Source: Typhlomys cinereus
Lineage: Eukaryota > Chordata > Mammalia > Rodentia > Platacanthomyidae
DNA length: 64,000 bases
Reading direction: 5' to 3'
Assembly: GCA_023101885.1 (NCBI GenBank)
Contig: JALPQD010000406.1
Location: 1,938,638-2,002,637 of the forward strand
A program made the position numbers and the translations under genes. Within the stretch, counting starts at the first letter, position 1, and each line of letters opens with the position of its first letter. Shown here one piece after another: positions 13,686-25,479 of this stretch. A model generated the notes under the pieces. It did no database searches. It was not told the DNA's origin and saw only the letters and a program-made list of their open reading frames with translations.

Positions 13686-14568
13686 CTTGTTTAAAACAAT
13701 TCTCTTTAAAACTAAAAAATGTTGTTAAGGAAATTGTGAAATCCTAATATTACTCGCATTTACTTTAATATTTTTTGCTCAAAGATTTACTCTTTTTCTG
13801 GAATAGTGATGTTGTGAGTAGAACAGTTTTGACAGAAATGCTCTAAATTGTGAGCTAACTTTATAGATGGGATAAGAAGGTAAATTAGTCCTCTCTTCTC
13901 AATAAAGAGACCCTGGCTTTTTTCCTGTCCTTTTGGCCAGTTGTCACGTATCTAATAGATGTAATCAAGATAACACTGACAGATTCTAGTAGTATCTTTG
14001 TAATCAAATATTGCATTAACAGGTACATGTCTACTTTTGCATATGTTGTTTAGATTTGTAATTTTTTTGTATTCTTTTGGCAACTCCACAGGAAAAATAC
14101 ATAAGTGCTAATGTTGAAGTATGAGATTATTCTATTTCAGGTTTTTTGGCACACGAGTTACTCTCTGACCAATTTTCTATATAGTTCTTGCCATCTGAAT
14201 TTACAGTTAAAATCTTTTATGTGTTTAATTAATATCCTTGGTTTTAAGATGCTACCTTTTAAGTGTTGACAGGTGTGAATGATATCTTTGCAAGTCCTGA
14301 CACCGTTTCTTTATGTTCTCAGGGTTCATGATTTAACAACTATTAGAGTTATCTTCCTATGTTCACTTCTACAAGGATAAATTTGTCCAATTGCTAAATA
14401 GAATATCATAAACTTACTCACAACTTCTGTGCACTACATATTGTTTATTTGAACTAAAGGTACTGTCTCCCAAATATTCTTCTAATAACATTTTGATTGT
14501 GTGTATTAGAAACTTCATAAATTATACCAGATTATATGTGACAGTAAATATCATAAGAAACAGGTTTT
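13686..14568. other. unassigned sequence
   Basis: AT-rich, with no recognised repeat or gene between the L1 and the first young SINE. Confidence 0.5.
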
Positions 14569-14814
14569 GGGTTGGAGAGGTGGCTCAGGGTTTAAGCCTC
14601 TGCCTTGCAGGCAGAAGGTCCTGAGTTCAGATCCTAGACCCTACGTATAGACGTGGGGGCGGCCTGCTTTTCTGGTCTTGGTAGGGTGGAGCCTGTGAAT
14701 CTTGGGGCAGAGTTAACAAGGAGGAGGTGGAGGCATCCATGGTGGTTCCCGAATTCACCCCTGGTTCTACACACACATACACGTGCACATGCACGCTTGA
14801 ATAATAAAAAAAAA
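14569..14814 (+). mobile_element. tRNA-derived SINE, young group
   Basis: The head has a Pol III A box (tggctcagggtttaag) and B box (gagttcagatcc). The right part has the blocks ggcggcctg, gtggagcctgtgaatc, ggaggtggagg, ggtggttcccgaattc and ggttctacacac. A short AC block and an A tail end it. Flanks are weakly similar (gaaacaggtttt / gacacatgttta, 9 of 12), a possible decayed target duplication. Open frames on both strands here are shadows of the SINE. Confidence 0.9.
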
Positions 14815-15600
14815 GACACATGTTTATTTTCATTGCATAGTTTTGTATTCAAATTTAACTTGAGGGCATTTGGTTACATGCGACAAATTGTTTCTAAAAT
14901 GAAGATTTTCAGTTTTTTCTCCTTATTTTTACTATGCATTATATGTTATCCTGATTTGCTTTATTTACAAAAAAAGGAAATTTTTAACTAAAAGAAGTAA
15001 ATGAAATAAATATTGCTGTCATTGTCTCTTAATTACATCTGGATTACTGTTGTCCCGTATGCTCTTATCCAGGTCTAAATGCACTCTGCAGGAGAGGTTA
15101 AATGAGAAATGATGGCAAGCCATAGAGAAGTTGGAGATTTTGGTTTCCTGGCCAAACAATCACATGTATGTTATAAACCTGGACTCTGCTGCTCTCCCGC
15201 CAGGAAATTTATATAACCTTCACTCATACTTGTTGGCTCACCTTGTAAACTGGGAGTAAAACCAACATGTATTTCAACAGTGCTGTTTGAATGCAAGCAA
15301 AGCATTCTGACTGTGAGTACAGGCTGAAAGCCAATAATATTTGTGTAGGAAACAAAAAACACTGATCCTCTACCCATAATATATTCTCCATCCAGCAACC
15401 CAGATAATCTTAGTACAACATACCCCATGACGACACTTTTACATACAAGTTCTGGTATAGCCTCTCTTCAGTAAAACCCCACTCTGCATGAGCACTTCTG
15501 TTCGGTACCCAAGTCTGATCCCTGTTCGCTCTGGTCTTCATTCTTCATTCTTAGCCTAATTATTTCCCACTGTGTTATTTCCATAAATAAAACCTCCAGT
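14815..15600. other. unassigned sequence
   Basis: No repeat or coding signal that I can support. Two minus-strand frames of 69-85 codons have no recognisable features. Confidence 0.45.
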
Positions 15601-15689
15601 ACTTGGTCCACTGTACTCCAAGTTTCCCTTAAACCTCGACTTCTACAAGTGCCCTGAGGATTCCTCCAGAGAGCCAAGAAGCTCTTTTT

Positions 15690-15940
15690 CCAGGTCTTAT
15701 TGTTTTTCTGGCCTCATTTCAAATTTCCTTTTGTCGGAAATTCCTCTGTGGCCCACTAATAAGCACTTCTCCCACTCTCCTGCCCTGTCCACATCTCCTT
15801 CTTTATTTAATTATTTTACTCATGCCACTTAAGTAGTTAGCACACTACTGATTTACTTGTTCACCTATTCATTGTTTTTCCTAACAAGTTTTTCAGCAAG
15901 ATTGTAACCATGACAGATATTTGGCAGATGCTGATACATC
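15690..15940 (+). mobile_element. L2 LINE remnant
   Basis: Sense-orientation L2 pattern: a pyrimidine-rich 'ctctcctgccctgtccac' stretch, then 'tttatttaattattttac', 'ttacttgttcacctattc' and 'gattgtaaccatgacagat'. This order matches the L2 3' region ('...tttacttatttatc...agaatgtaagctccatgagggcag'). Confidence 0.5.
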
Positions 15941-16538
15941 TTATAAGAAAACAAAATTGAACTAAACACATGGGGGAAGGTATGAAGCAGGCAAGTTCAT
16001 GAACAGCAGCTTCCCAATTTGACCTTTCAAAGATTAGAGTCGTCATATGTGTGCTTGTTTTGCTTTTTGATCATTTGATACAATAGTGTAAACCTGGTGA
16101 AAAACAGCAAGAGTATCTCCCTTATCATTTTGATTTCCTAGGATTTTTCTCCCTAACATGACAGATAATTGCTGCTGCAGAAGTTAAAATGAACCTCAAT
16201 GGGAAGTCAACAAAGTGAAGAGTACAGGCATGGAATAGACTGAAATGCAGCTAAAATATCATCTGTGTGTGTTCATATGTGGACACTTTCACTAAACTCA
16301 CTGGTTTAATGGTAGGGAAAAATTTTCTGCTACTTTTAATGGGTCAATATTTTGATTCATACGAAATCATTTCTTTTCCTTATATGCTAAAGCTGTTGAT
16401 TGATGTTGTTCCCTTTGGAAAAAAAATTATAGGAATTTTGAATGCCACTTTGTATAATAAACTTAAAGTTTACTTAAAATGGCAGAATTTTTTTTCCTTT
16501 CATTATTCAGGTTATTTAGGTTATAAAAGAAAACTATC
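15941..16538. other. unassigned sequence
   Basis: No named repeat. The long frame starting at 16267 becomes long only because it runs into the SINE at 16539. Confidence 0.5.
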
Positions 16539-16768
16539 GGCTGAAGAGGTGGCTCAGGGTTTAAGCCTCTGCCTTGCAGGCGGAAGGTCTTGGCCGGAAG
16601 CGGGGCGGCCTGAGTTTCATGGTCTTGGTAAGGCGGAGCCTGTGAATCCCGGGGCAGAGTAAACAGGAGCGGGTATAGGGGAGGTCCATGGTGCTTCCTG
16701 AATTCGCCTGTGCTTCTACACACACATATACACACGCGCTATTGAATAAATAATAAAAAATTTAAAAA
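16539..16768 (+). mobile_element. tRNA-derived SINE, young group
   Basis: Head with A box (ggtggctcagggtttaag) and the tctgc-cttgcag-gcgga hairpin. The B-box region is shortened: the ggtcctgagttc segment is rearranged to 'ggtcttggccggaagc', so the first part of the right monomer seems to join early. The right part continues through gcggagcctgtgaatccc to the AC block and A tail. It sits only about 33 bp upstream of another copy. Confidence 0.85.
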
Positions 16769-16790
16769 ACTGTGGTTAATTTCTTATTCA

Positions 16791-16801
16791 AGAATAAAAG
16801 T
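16791..16801. repeat. target-site duplication, left copy
   Basis: The 11-bp agaataaaagt is repeated exactly at 17087-17097 and flanks the SINE at 16802. Confidence 0.85.
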
Positions 16802-17029
16802 GGCTGGAGAGATGGCTCAGGGGTTAAGCCTCAGCTTTGCAAGCAGAGGGTCCTGAGTTCGGATCCCAGATGCCATTTACGAACGCCAGGCAGAAGCGGG
16901 GACGGCCTGAGTTTTTTTGGTCCTGGTGGGTGGAGCCTGTGAATCCCAGGGCAGAGCAAAAGAGGCGGCAGAAGCAGTTCACGATGATGATTCCCGATTC
17001 ACCCTTGGTTCTACACATACACACATACA

Positions 17030-17069
<40 letters not shown>

Positions 17070-17086
17070 TGAATAAATTAAAAAAA
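16802..17086 (+). mobile_element. tRNA-derived SINE, full length with target duplication
   Basis: A complete copy. The A box is tggctcaggggtta and the B box gttcggatcc. The right monomer has ggtggagcctgtgaatccc and cagaggcggcag. A roughly 50-bp AC block (17018-17067) and a GAATAAATT A tail end it. An exact 11-bp target duplication flanks it. Confidence 0.93.
17018..17067. repeat. (AC)n microsatellite inside SINE tail
   Basis: AC run with occasional AT. It sits at the same place in the SINE as the AC blocks of the other copies. Confidence 0.95.
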
Positions 17087-17097
17087 AGAATAAAAGT

Positions 17098-18888
17098 CAT
17101 CATGAAGCTTAATGTGATTGTAACAAAATTTATGAAAGGAAAAATGTCACAGAAAATGGAAGCATGATTGGGCAAACATAAATAGTCCTCAGATTATTCA
17201 CTGCTTTACCTCATCCTCCTTTTTTGAGAAGATAATTGAGAACTGATTGCATTTCCCAGAATTACTAGAGATGTACCAGATGGCTTTTAAAATATCCTCA
17301 AATTAAAACGTGAGTTTGGTGTGTACTCTGGCAACAGAAATCATAAAATTTTACGTCATACACTCAGCCTTGTTTTTATTGATGTAAACCAATGAAGGTA
17401 AACATATTGCACTGACAAAAGAAATTTTACATAAGCTTTGTTCCAGATTATATCCTAATAAAAACTAACTTTACCAGAAAGCAAACGTTCCTAACTAGAT
17501 ATCCTGCTATGATTTAGACAGCCTCTTAATATTCTGATATTATAAAATACTCAAGCTAAGTAGAAAGAAATCAGCATTCCCTGAAGACAGACGCAAGTGC
17601 ATTTATAGTTTTTTTCACAAATTTGATGAGAGTTGAAGAAACCACCCTACTAAGTCCAATTTCCACCTGTGGCGCAAATAAGGGAAGCACTCATTATGCA
17701 TTTTTTAAATGCCTAGAGTAATATTTTCCATGCAGTAGGGTGTCTTTAAAGTTATTTAAATCTGATGTTAAAGTATTCATGAACATTGTCATATACTATT
17801 ACTGTATCTACAATCTCAATCTGCAAATACTGATTTTTTTTTCACCTTGAGATTTTCAATAATGAAGTCACATGAGAGCTACCAGATGCTTCCTGTAAGG
17901 TCTCCCCATCATTGCAAAACCTGGGAGAAATCACACATACTATTCAAAGCTCTTAAGTCACCATGCAATCTAGGAGAAATCACACAAATGGCTGGGCCAT
18001 TAGCTTTCCAATTTGTGAAAGCAAAAAGAGGAAATATTTGGAGCTGAATCATGCTCTATTTTTCAATTTAACTCTCACATAGAATCACATATTGAGTGAT
18101 CACATAAGAAAGCAAGTAATTGTAAATAAATTCATCTACACCAAAGAGTTACAAAGGGGCTAAGTGACAAATTATCAAATTATACCTTAAACTGTCACCT
18201 GTTATTTTATCAAAATGAGAATAAGTTTGTGACGTAGAATGCTTAAACATTTATTTCAGTCTTTAGATTTCTAATGATTTCCTTTTCACTTTCCATTGTA
18301 TGCATATTGATCCTCATTGTCATTTGTCTGGTCCCATTTTATTGTTTATGTGCCCATCAGCCATATTGCTAAGAGAATTCCTACTGGATTATATTTACAT
18401 ATGTGGACTTCTTATTTTCCCTCAAGTCTTATCATGATTTGTCTGGATGTTAAGCATTCTAATGCTTATAAAAAGTGTATCTAATTAATCCTGTGTTTGT
18501 GTCCATTGTACTTTTTACTTTAGATCAATCTGTTATCTATCTATTGTCTTTTATCAAATCTATCATCTGCTTTCTTTATTTTTTTACTTCATTGTCAAGA
18601 TTAACACAAAGCAATAGGTTTTACCAATATTAATATATAAAAAAGAATATTCAGATGTTTAGTGCAAAAATATGAATTATATAAATATTCTTACAGAGTT
18701 AATTTATTTACAATTTAATAATGACTTATGTTATATCCATAAGTTGTTTTCCTAATTTGACCTATGAATCAGTAGCTGCCTTACATGGTACAATATAAAT
18801 ATAATTGAATATATAAATTAAATACTGTATACTTAAACAGTGCAATTATGATTGCCATAGTTTGTCACATCAATTTATTAACAACAAA
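17098..18888. other. unassigned sequence with a small internal repeat
   Basis: No gene recognised. Near 17904-17989 a motif close to 'ggagaaatcacaca' occurs twice about 50 bp apart. This looks like a small local duplication. Confidence 0.45.
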
Positions 18889-18889
18889 G

Positions 18890-19260
18890 TGGCTTATGGT
18901 AAATAGAAACTTTATTTGACTTAATATTGTTAATATAGTTGTCAGTCCAACTTAGAAGCAGAGGCCACACCAACACAAGGAACTTAGGGAACTGGCCACA
19001 CTACATCTATTGCAGGGAGACGCGCAAACCTTGCTTGTCAGACTGCCAATCTGTCTAAGTACACTTAATAATGCCAAGTTCTTAAGCCAGCCCCATTCAT
19101 CTTATCCACTTGTCCAAGGAAGAGTCATACCCACCATGGATTGGGCAGTCTCTCATCAATTAGACAATCTCTTGTAGGTCTTCTTAGGGCTTGCCTTAGC
19201 TATCAATTCTTCACAGATGTACAGGTAGCTCAATATGCATCTAAAACCTATAGCAAGCTT
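18890..19260 (-). mobile_element. possible ERVL-like LTR, degraded
   Basis: The segment holds 'cccaccatggattgggcagt', 'catcaattagacaatctc' and 'gtaggtcttcttagggc'. Together these resemble the antisense of rodent ERVL-type LTRs ('cacccacagtgggctggac...atcaatcactaatcaagacaatc...acaggcc'). The boundaries are soft. It may be unrelated. Confidence 0.3.
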
Positions 19261-19503
19261 AAAGTCAACTTTTTCTCAAGTCATTAATCATGTCAGTATT
19301 CATGTGCTCCATTTTCATATGTTCTCTTTTCAATTTTGTCATCATAAACACATCTGCTTGTATTGTTGATGCAAACTTTATCTATTTGTTGACACTCAAC
19401 TGTTATTCAAGCTCTCTAACAGTAATTTCATGTGAATGAAAAACAGTCTGCCATTTATCAAATTCAATTGCATGTAAGGAGTAAAATAAATGTTTGTGAT
19501 TCA

Positions 19504-19881
19504 TGATGGCTAATACTAATTGTCAACCTGAAACCTAGGAGACAGGTCTTCAGTCCCACCTGAGATGATAAGGTTGGCCTTTAGAATATTTGTGAAGAAT
19601 TGTCTAGATTGTATCAAATGCCCATTGTGGACTAGATCTTCCACAATGGAGCACAGCATCCAGAATTGTATAAATGTGAGGAGACCAAATACTAGCATGT
19701 ATGCCTCCATCAGTTCATATTCTTTGTTCTTGCTGTGGATGTGATGTTACCAGCTGTTTCAAACTCTTGCTATTGTAATTTACACTCAGTGACAGACTGT
19801 AGCACTGTAGCATGTAATAATAAGTTACTTAAAGCCCTTTCTTGCTAAGTTGCTTGTATTAGGTATTTTGTTCCGATAACA
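19504..19881 (+). mobile_element. ERVL-type (MLT2-related) solo LTR
   Basis: It starts TGATGGCTAATACTAATTGTCAACC, read here in two overlapping parts, a start typical of ERVL/MLT2-like LTRs. Internally it has 'tgcccattgtgga', 'gctgtggatgtgatgt' and 'agctgtttcaaac'. It ends with 'aagttgcttgtattaggtattttg...gataaca'. It begins TG and ends CA, but I see no clear 5-bp target duplication. Confidence 0.55.
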
Positions 19882-20096
19882 TTTTATGAACCGTAAATAA
19901 ATTTTGAGTGTTTGTATGCTAGAGCATATCATGCTATTGAATCTCAATGAAAAACTGTATATTATTTGTATACGAAAAATGTGCAGAAAAATCACCACTA
20001 ACTATATTGCCTCGTGTGTTTTATGGTTCTTAAAATCAAACTCTCAGCCATGCATGCATAAATCTTCATACCTTCATACCAAGTCTTCATTATTTT
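19882..20096. other. unassigned sequence
   Basis: Short AT-rich spacer between an LTR and a SINE. Confidence 0.5.
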
Positions 20097-20113
20097 AAAA
20101 TATCTTTATTCAG
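20097..20113. repeat. target-site duplication, left copy
   Basis: The 17-bp aaaatatctttattcag matches 20418-20434 with one mismatch and flanks the SINE at 20114. Confidence 0.85.
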
Positions 20114-20417
20114 GGACTGGGGAGGTGGCTCAGGGGTTAAGCCTCTGCCTTGCAGGCTGAAGGTCCTGAGTTCGGATCCTAGACCCCACTTATAGATGCC
20201 GGGCAGAAGCGGGGGTGGCCTGCGTTTCTGGGCCTGGTAGGGCGGAACCTGTGAATCCCAGGGCAGAGTAAACAAGGAGAAGGTGGAGGCAGTCCATGGT
20301 GGTTCCCGAATTCGCCCGTGGTTCTACACACTCACTCACACACACACACATACACACACGCATACACGCACACTTGAATAAATAATAAATTTTAAAAAAT
20401 TAAAAATAAAATGAAAT
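20114..20417 (+). mobile_element. tRNA-derived SINE, young group, full length
   Basis: One of the best-preserved copies. The A box is tggctcaggggtta and the hairpin tctgc-cttgcag-gctga. The B box is gagttcggatcc. The right monomer has gatgccgggcagaagcgg, gggcggaacctgtgaatccc and gaggcagtccatggtgg. An AC block and a long AATAAA/A-rich tail follow. The 17-bp target duplication has 16 matches. Confidence 0.94.
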
Positions 20418-20934
20418 AAAATATCTTTATCCAGTGAGCCGAAATAGAAAAACAAACATTCCTTGAATTTTTCCATGGGATACTTACGAATATAGACCAC
20501 AACAAAACAATTGCTTATAAATAATGTTTTCATTTTTCAACACAGACTTCATTACTATCTGGTGATTTTGTCTTAAAATATTTTTGGAAATAAAGCCTTC
20601 ATATTAGGAAGTCTTTTCATGTAACCGATGTGGAGAGCAGACATTGACTGATTTATTCTGGAAATCAATGATAAATAAAGAAATTTATTACAAATTCTAT
20701 AGTGGACCTTTAATAATGATCCTTACACTAAGTTTGAAAAAATAATAAAATCCTGATAATTTTGGATACTTAAAGATATTGCAGCATATTTTCGAATGTA
20801 CTGAATGATAAGTAGCTTATTATTACATAAGATGACTTGCTTCATTTTTAAAAATAATTTCTTTATTGAGGAGAGAGAGAGTGAGAAATTAAAAAGGAAA
20901 CATGAGTGAAGTCCTGTGGAGGTCAAGAAGATGA

Positions 20935-21060
20935 CTTTTAATAAATATTTTATTTATTTTATGTGTGTGTGTGTGTATGCATGTGTAAGTGTCCCCTGTG
21001 TGTCTCTGTGGAGGACAGACAAGAGTAAAGACTGAACATTAATGGAAGAATTCACCTCTG
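20935..21060 (-). mobile_element. possible B4/RSINE-type SINE 3' part
   Basis: A T-rich start, (TG)n, then 'gcatgtgtaagtgtcccctg' and 'tgtggaggacagacaagag' resemble the antisense 3' end of rodent B4/RSINE elements. Only the end is recognisable. Confidence 0.35.
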
Positions 21061-21752
21061 AGTTCATTCATATTATTAAAAGAATTCAGATAATTACACT
21101 CATGGTTGTAGCCTAAATTTTTTTCCTGACCGCTAGATTGTGAGCACTCACTTGATGTTCTCATGCTGTTCTCCTATGGTCTCTTTGATCTCTTATGTCC
21201 AAAAAAAAAAGAAAAAAGAAAAAGAAAAAAAATTGCATAATCATATAATGTTGATCCTACTGCTTCATTGGAGAACATGTTCAACAGTTTTTGTACTTTC
21301 AACTTAAATAATAATTACCAGAACAAAAGGATATATTTTGTGTACTCATGATTTGACTGAGGGAAATGACTCCCCAATTTTAAACCCATGTGCTATTGAC
21401 AAATTCCAAATGATTTGGGTGCTTTCCATAACATAATATGTTTGAAAATGGGAACTCAATATCTAAAATCAAAGTAAAATCCTGAGCGTCTCAACACTGA
21501 TTGGATCATATACTTAAGGTAAATTTTGCTGAAAGTATCTGGTAAAATGCAAGGTGAAAATAAAATACTAAGTCGTAAAAGCAACCATTAGCATTAGTGT
21601 CATGTTGTACAATACAATCTCATATGTATAAGATTTCTGATTTCCACATCCATTCTACCTTCACAAAGCCAAAGAAAAGAAATACAAAGTTTCTTTCTAT
21701 ACATATATTGGTTCACTTGGTATCGCTCATTAAGGTTGTGCTTGTTGTGTAC
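21061..21752. other. unassigned sequence
   Basis: Contains an A-rich run (about 21201-21233). No gene or named repeat seen. Confidence 0.45.
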
Positions 21753-21765
21753 AAAATGAAGTTCA
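21753..21765. repeat. target-site duplication, left copy
   Basis: The 13-bp aaaatgaagttca is repeated exactly at 22128-22140. Confidence 0.9.
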
Positions 21766-22127
21766 GGGGCTGGAGAGGTGGCTCAGGGGTTAAGTCTCTG
21801 CCTTGCAGGCAGAAAGTCCTGAGTTCGTATCCTAGACCCCACGTATAGATGCCTGGCGGAAGCGGGGGCGGCCTACGTTTCTGGTCCTGGTAGGGCGAAG
21901 CCTGTGTATCCCGGCCTACGTTTCTGGTCCTGGTAGAGCGAAGCCTGTGTATCCCAGGGCCTGTGAATCTCCTCCTGTGAAGGAGGAGGTGGAGGCGTCC
22001 CTGGTGGTTCCCGAATTCGTCCGTGGTTCTACACACACATACATACATACCCACACATACATACACACACGCGCACACATGCATACACACACAATTGAAT
22101 AAATAATAAATTTTAAAAAAATAGAAA
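21766..22127 (+). mobile_element. tRNA-derived SINE with internal 43-bp tandem duplication
   Basis: Young-group copy with an exact 13-bp target duplication. Its head, A and B boxes and right-monomer start are close to the other young copies. The block 21870-21912 is then repeated as 21913-21955 with one mismatch. Further on, the usual 'cagagtaaacaa' region is replaced by a 'cctcctgtgaaggagg' palindrome. At 362 bp it is longer than the roughly 250-300 bp of its relatives. Confidence 0.93.
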
Positions 22128-22678
22128 AAAATGAAGTTCAACAAGATATTATAATGCACGAGAAAAAGGATAGAAGATCTTTGAGATACTTATTACTTTT
22201 TTTACTGAGGAATACAACTTTACTTAGGTCTTTGGGTGCTTTAAAATGATATGTAAAAATGGACTGTTTACATTTTCACATGTGGAATATAAGTTAAAGA
22301 ACTGAGTAAGAATATTGGTGAAAAATGTGGAAAAATTTCATAAGAAGTAAATTTTCAGAGCTGATTGCAATAGAAATATTTAAATTTCCAGTCTCCTTTT
22401 ACATGAAATAATTAGTGCTTACCATCATTCGATGACTTTGTTCACAGACTTGCATTGGTAAGCAGAAGAAAGGTTAACTTCTACCTAATACTGAATGTGA
22501 AATGGGGAATTCTAGACAATGCATAGTGTTGTCAAGGGAGCATAAAGCTTCTCTTAGACAGCAAACTTCTGTGACATACCACATAAATGTTAATGAATAA
22601 AGGGGATTCTAAGAGGTAGGAAGGCCTTAACTAAAGGTTTTTTTTTTTTTTAAAGTAGGAATTAATAATATGAATTTG
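22128..22678. other. unassigned sequence
   Basis: No feature recognised apart from a T12 run at 22639-22651. Confidence 0.45.
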
Positions 22679-22912
22679 TGGCTGAAGAGATGGCTCAAAG
22701 GTAAAAATTCTTCCTGGTAAGCAGAAGAATCTGAAGTCAGATCCCAGATCTCATATAAAAAAATGACAGGTAGAAATGGTGGCAGCCTGCACTTCAGCTC
22801 TGGAAGGCAGAGCCTGGGAAATTCCAAATCAAAGCAAAAAGAAGGTAGAAGCAATCTAGGATGATTCCCAAAATCACCCTTGGGTCTCCACAGGTACACA
22901 GAGTGCCTTCTG

Positions 22913-22966
<54 letters not shown>

Positions 22967-22999
22967 ACAAGCAAATAATTAAATAAATAATTTTTAAAT
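22679..22999 (+). mobile_element. tRNA-derived SINE, older group
   Basis: It has the head gagatggctcaaaggtaa and B box gaagtcagatccc. The right part carries the older-group blocks caggtagaaatggtggc, gaaggtagaagcaatc, ggatgattccc and tctccacaggtacacagagtgcc. A roughly 50-bp (AC)n block and an AAATAAATAA tail end it. It is CpG-poor compared with the young group, as expected of an older copy. Confidence 0.9.
22914..22963. repeat. (AC)n microsatellite inside SINE tail
   Basis: About 25 uninterrupted AC units. The minus-strand frames of CVCV codons arise from it. Confidence 0.97.
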
Positions 23000-25065
23000 G
23001 CATATATTTTTCAATCATAACAAATAAGTAAGGTTTGGTGTAAGTATTCAGTAGGTCCCAAATCATGTACTGATTGTGATTTCAGCTAAAATAGTATAAA
23101 AGAACTAATATGTAGACTACTTTAAAAGTCACGTATTCAACTAATTTATGGCTAAGATGTATGAAATTAACTAGACACGATTTCCATATCTCTCCCACCA
23201 AAATCTAATATGCTTTTATGGAACTAGACAGTTGCAACACTATTAGATCCAGACAAGTTTTTTAATAAAGAGACTGAATCCATTAAATAGTCTGCAACTT
23301 AATTCACTTTTTCCAATGGTTTGCTTCCTATGATCCTGCAAATACATATATTTGAGAAACAGAACTAAATTTATTCCTCAACTAATTATATCAAGTAATG
23401 AATACCATGTTCTGATTGTGGAAATAGCACTTTATGAAATTACTCCGTGCCCCTAAGACTTTTTTTTTTTTCACTCTAACCTCTTTACCAGAAAGACTTT
23501 CATCTCAGCATCGGCTGTAAATCATTTTACTCATGAATAATGAACTTACAATCCTGTGTACTTGTGAATTATTTTAGATATCTAAATTATTGCTAAAATT
23601 TACATTTGCACTCATGTGACAGAGTGTGTAATTGACTATGTGCTTGGTATAACAGCCACTTTCTCAGGCTCTCACAGAATATTAAAGAACAGACTGAGAT
23701 ATTAGCACAACAGGGACATAAAACACTGAGGGAGGAAAGGTGATTTCTTCACACTGCATCCCCTGTACCTGTATTGAAGAGCAATTCATAATCATCCATC
23801 TGTTGAAAACCTACTCCATTTCCTTGGGAGAAACAAATACAGCATTCAGAAATAGAACATTTCTGACACACTGATGAAAATAAATATGTTAGGCCATATC
23901 TTTATACTAAATGTATCCATAGTTTTCATACCTAAGATTATATTAATTTCCACAGTTGAGAAAAATATTATAGTTTTCCTTTCTATATCATCGAATCTTC
24001 TGACTTTGTTTTTCTGAAGTAAATGTAAAGTTTTTAACTGTTCAGCAAATTTGGATATTGCTCCATTAGTTTATAAGCTGAACAGTATAAGTATTAAAAT
24101 AGTGATATTGCTAGTTTCTGTATCTTGAAAACTGTCTAAAGTTCTAGGACTCAGTTTAGATAAACAATTATAGATATCAAACTCCCAAGCACTATCAATC
24201 ACTTAACAAACACTATTTACCAATGCACCCACCATCTCCTTCTTTTCTTTCCAAAAGAGAGAATTTGTGACTGTTAAACAAATGTGACAGACAAAAGAAA
24301 TCAATATCCTGAACAAATCTGGTGACAAGCACAATTTCTAGCAATTTCTCACTTATGTTCAGTCCAATTCACATTTCTAAAGAGGACAGTTGTCTCCACA
24401 CTAGATTTCAAATAAAGAATGAAGATTTGTCTTTATATATACCTTTATATTTTCATCTCCCATCTATTGCTCACTGTGACAATGCAAAAAAATCCCATTT
24501 CTTTTTCATATAGAGAAATACTTCTTATTATGCATAATCATTTTACTGTGTAAGATGTCTATGAAAATTGAACCTGGTCATCAGCTTTCCATCACTTTTC
24601 TTGTTATGGCTTAAATTAGTTTCCTTTCCAGAAGACTCATATAAATAGGTTTCAGTATTACTGTTCTTTTCTAGTGTGTCTGATCGCAGCTTTCCATTTA
24701 TTTATTGTATCCTGACGAGAGTTCAGAACATTTTTGCTTATTATTTTTCTGTGATATGAAACTCTGCATCTCTCTATCGTCTACAGCTTATATATATTTA
24801 CATGAGATACTGGAGATGGACGGGCAGCCATTTGTTAGAATAAACTAGGTTTTGCATGATCTATCCATTCTTGACCTAAATAAATACTAAACGTAGAACA
24901 ATTAGGAGAATTTTCCTTTGGGATGGACAAGTGCAGAGTTCCTATGAAAGATATGATTATGCATGTCAAAGCCTAAAGTGTATGTTTAATGTTGTCTAAC
25001 CAAAATAAATAATCGGTCTCTTGTATTGTCAAAGGATACCTACACCCAGGAATAAAATATGTGTC
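23000..25065. other. unassigned AT-rich sequence
   Basis: About 2 kb with no recognised gene, SINE or LTR. Confidence 0.5.
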
Positions 25066-25079
25066 AAAAATCATAAGAG

Positions 25080-25392
25080 GGCTGGAGAGATGGCTCAATG
25101 ATGAAGAATCTGTCTCTTAAGCAGAAGGTCTTGAGTTTGGATCCTAGGTCCTACTTAAAACACCAGGCAGAAATGATGGTGGCCTGCACACTTCTGGCCT
25201 TGATGGGCAGAGCCTGAGAAATCCCAGAGTCAAGCAAGAAGGCGGTAGAAGCAATCCAGGATGATTTCTGAAGTCACTCTTGGTCTCCCACAGGGACACA
25301 GTGCCATCTGACACACACACACACACACACACACGCACACTCACGCATATATGCACGCACACACACAAAACAAATAAATGAATAAAATTTAA
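25080..25392 (+). mobile_element. tRNA-derived SINE, older group, with target duplication
   Basis: The head is gagatggctcaatgatgaag and the B box gagtttggatcc. The right monomer is ccaggcagaaatgatggtgg, gcagagcctgagaaatccc, gcggtagaagcaatccagg, tctcccacagggacacag. An AC block and an AATGAATAAA tail follow. Flanks at 25066-25079 and 25393-25406 match at 12 of 14 bases. Confidence 0.92.
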
Positions 25393-25479
25393 AAAAATCA
25401 CGAGAGACTTAAAGCAAAATTACTTTTTAAATTTTTTGTTATTTACAAAACAAATCTTTTATTTCCTCTTCTTAAATCC

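Noticed and set aside
16267..16662. 131-codon plus-strand open frame
   Set aside because: Its last third is the SINE at 16539 and the rest has no recognisable domain.
16802..16875. Possible functional tRNA gene
   Set aside because: A and B boxes are present, but the sequence continues into the SINE right monomer, recurs many times in the window and has an imperfect D arm, so it is a SINE head.
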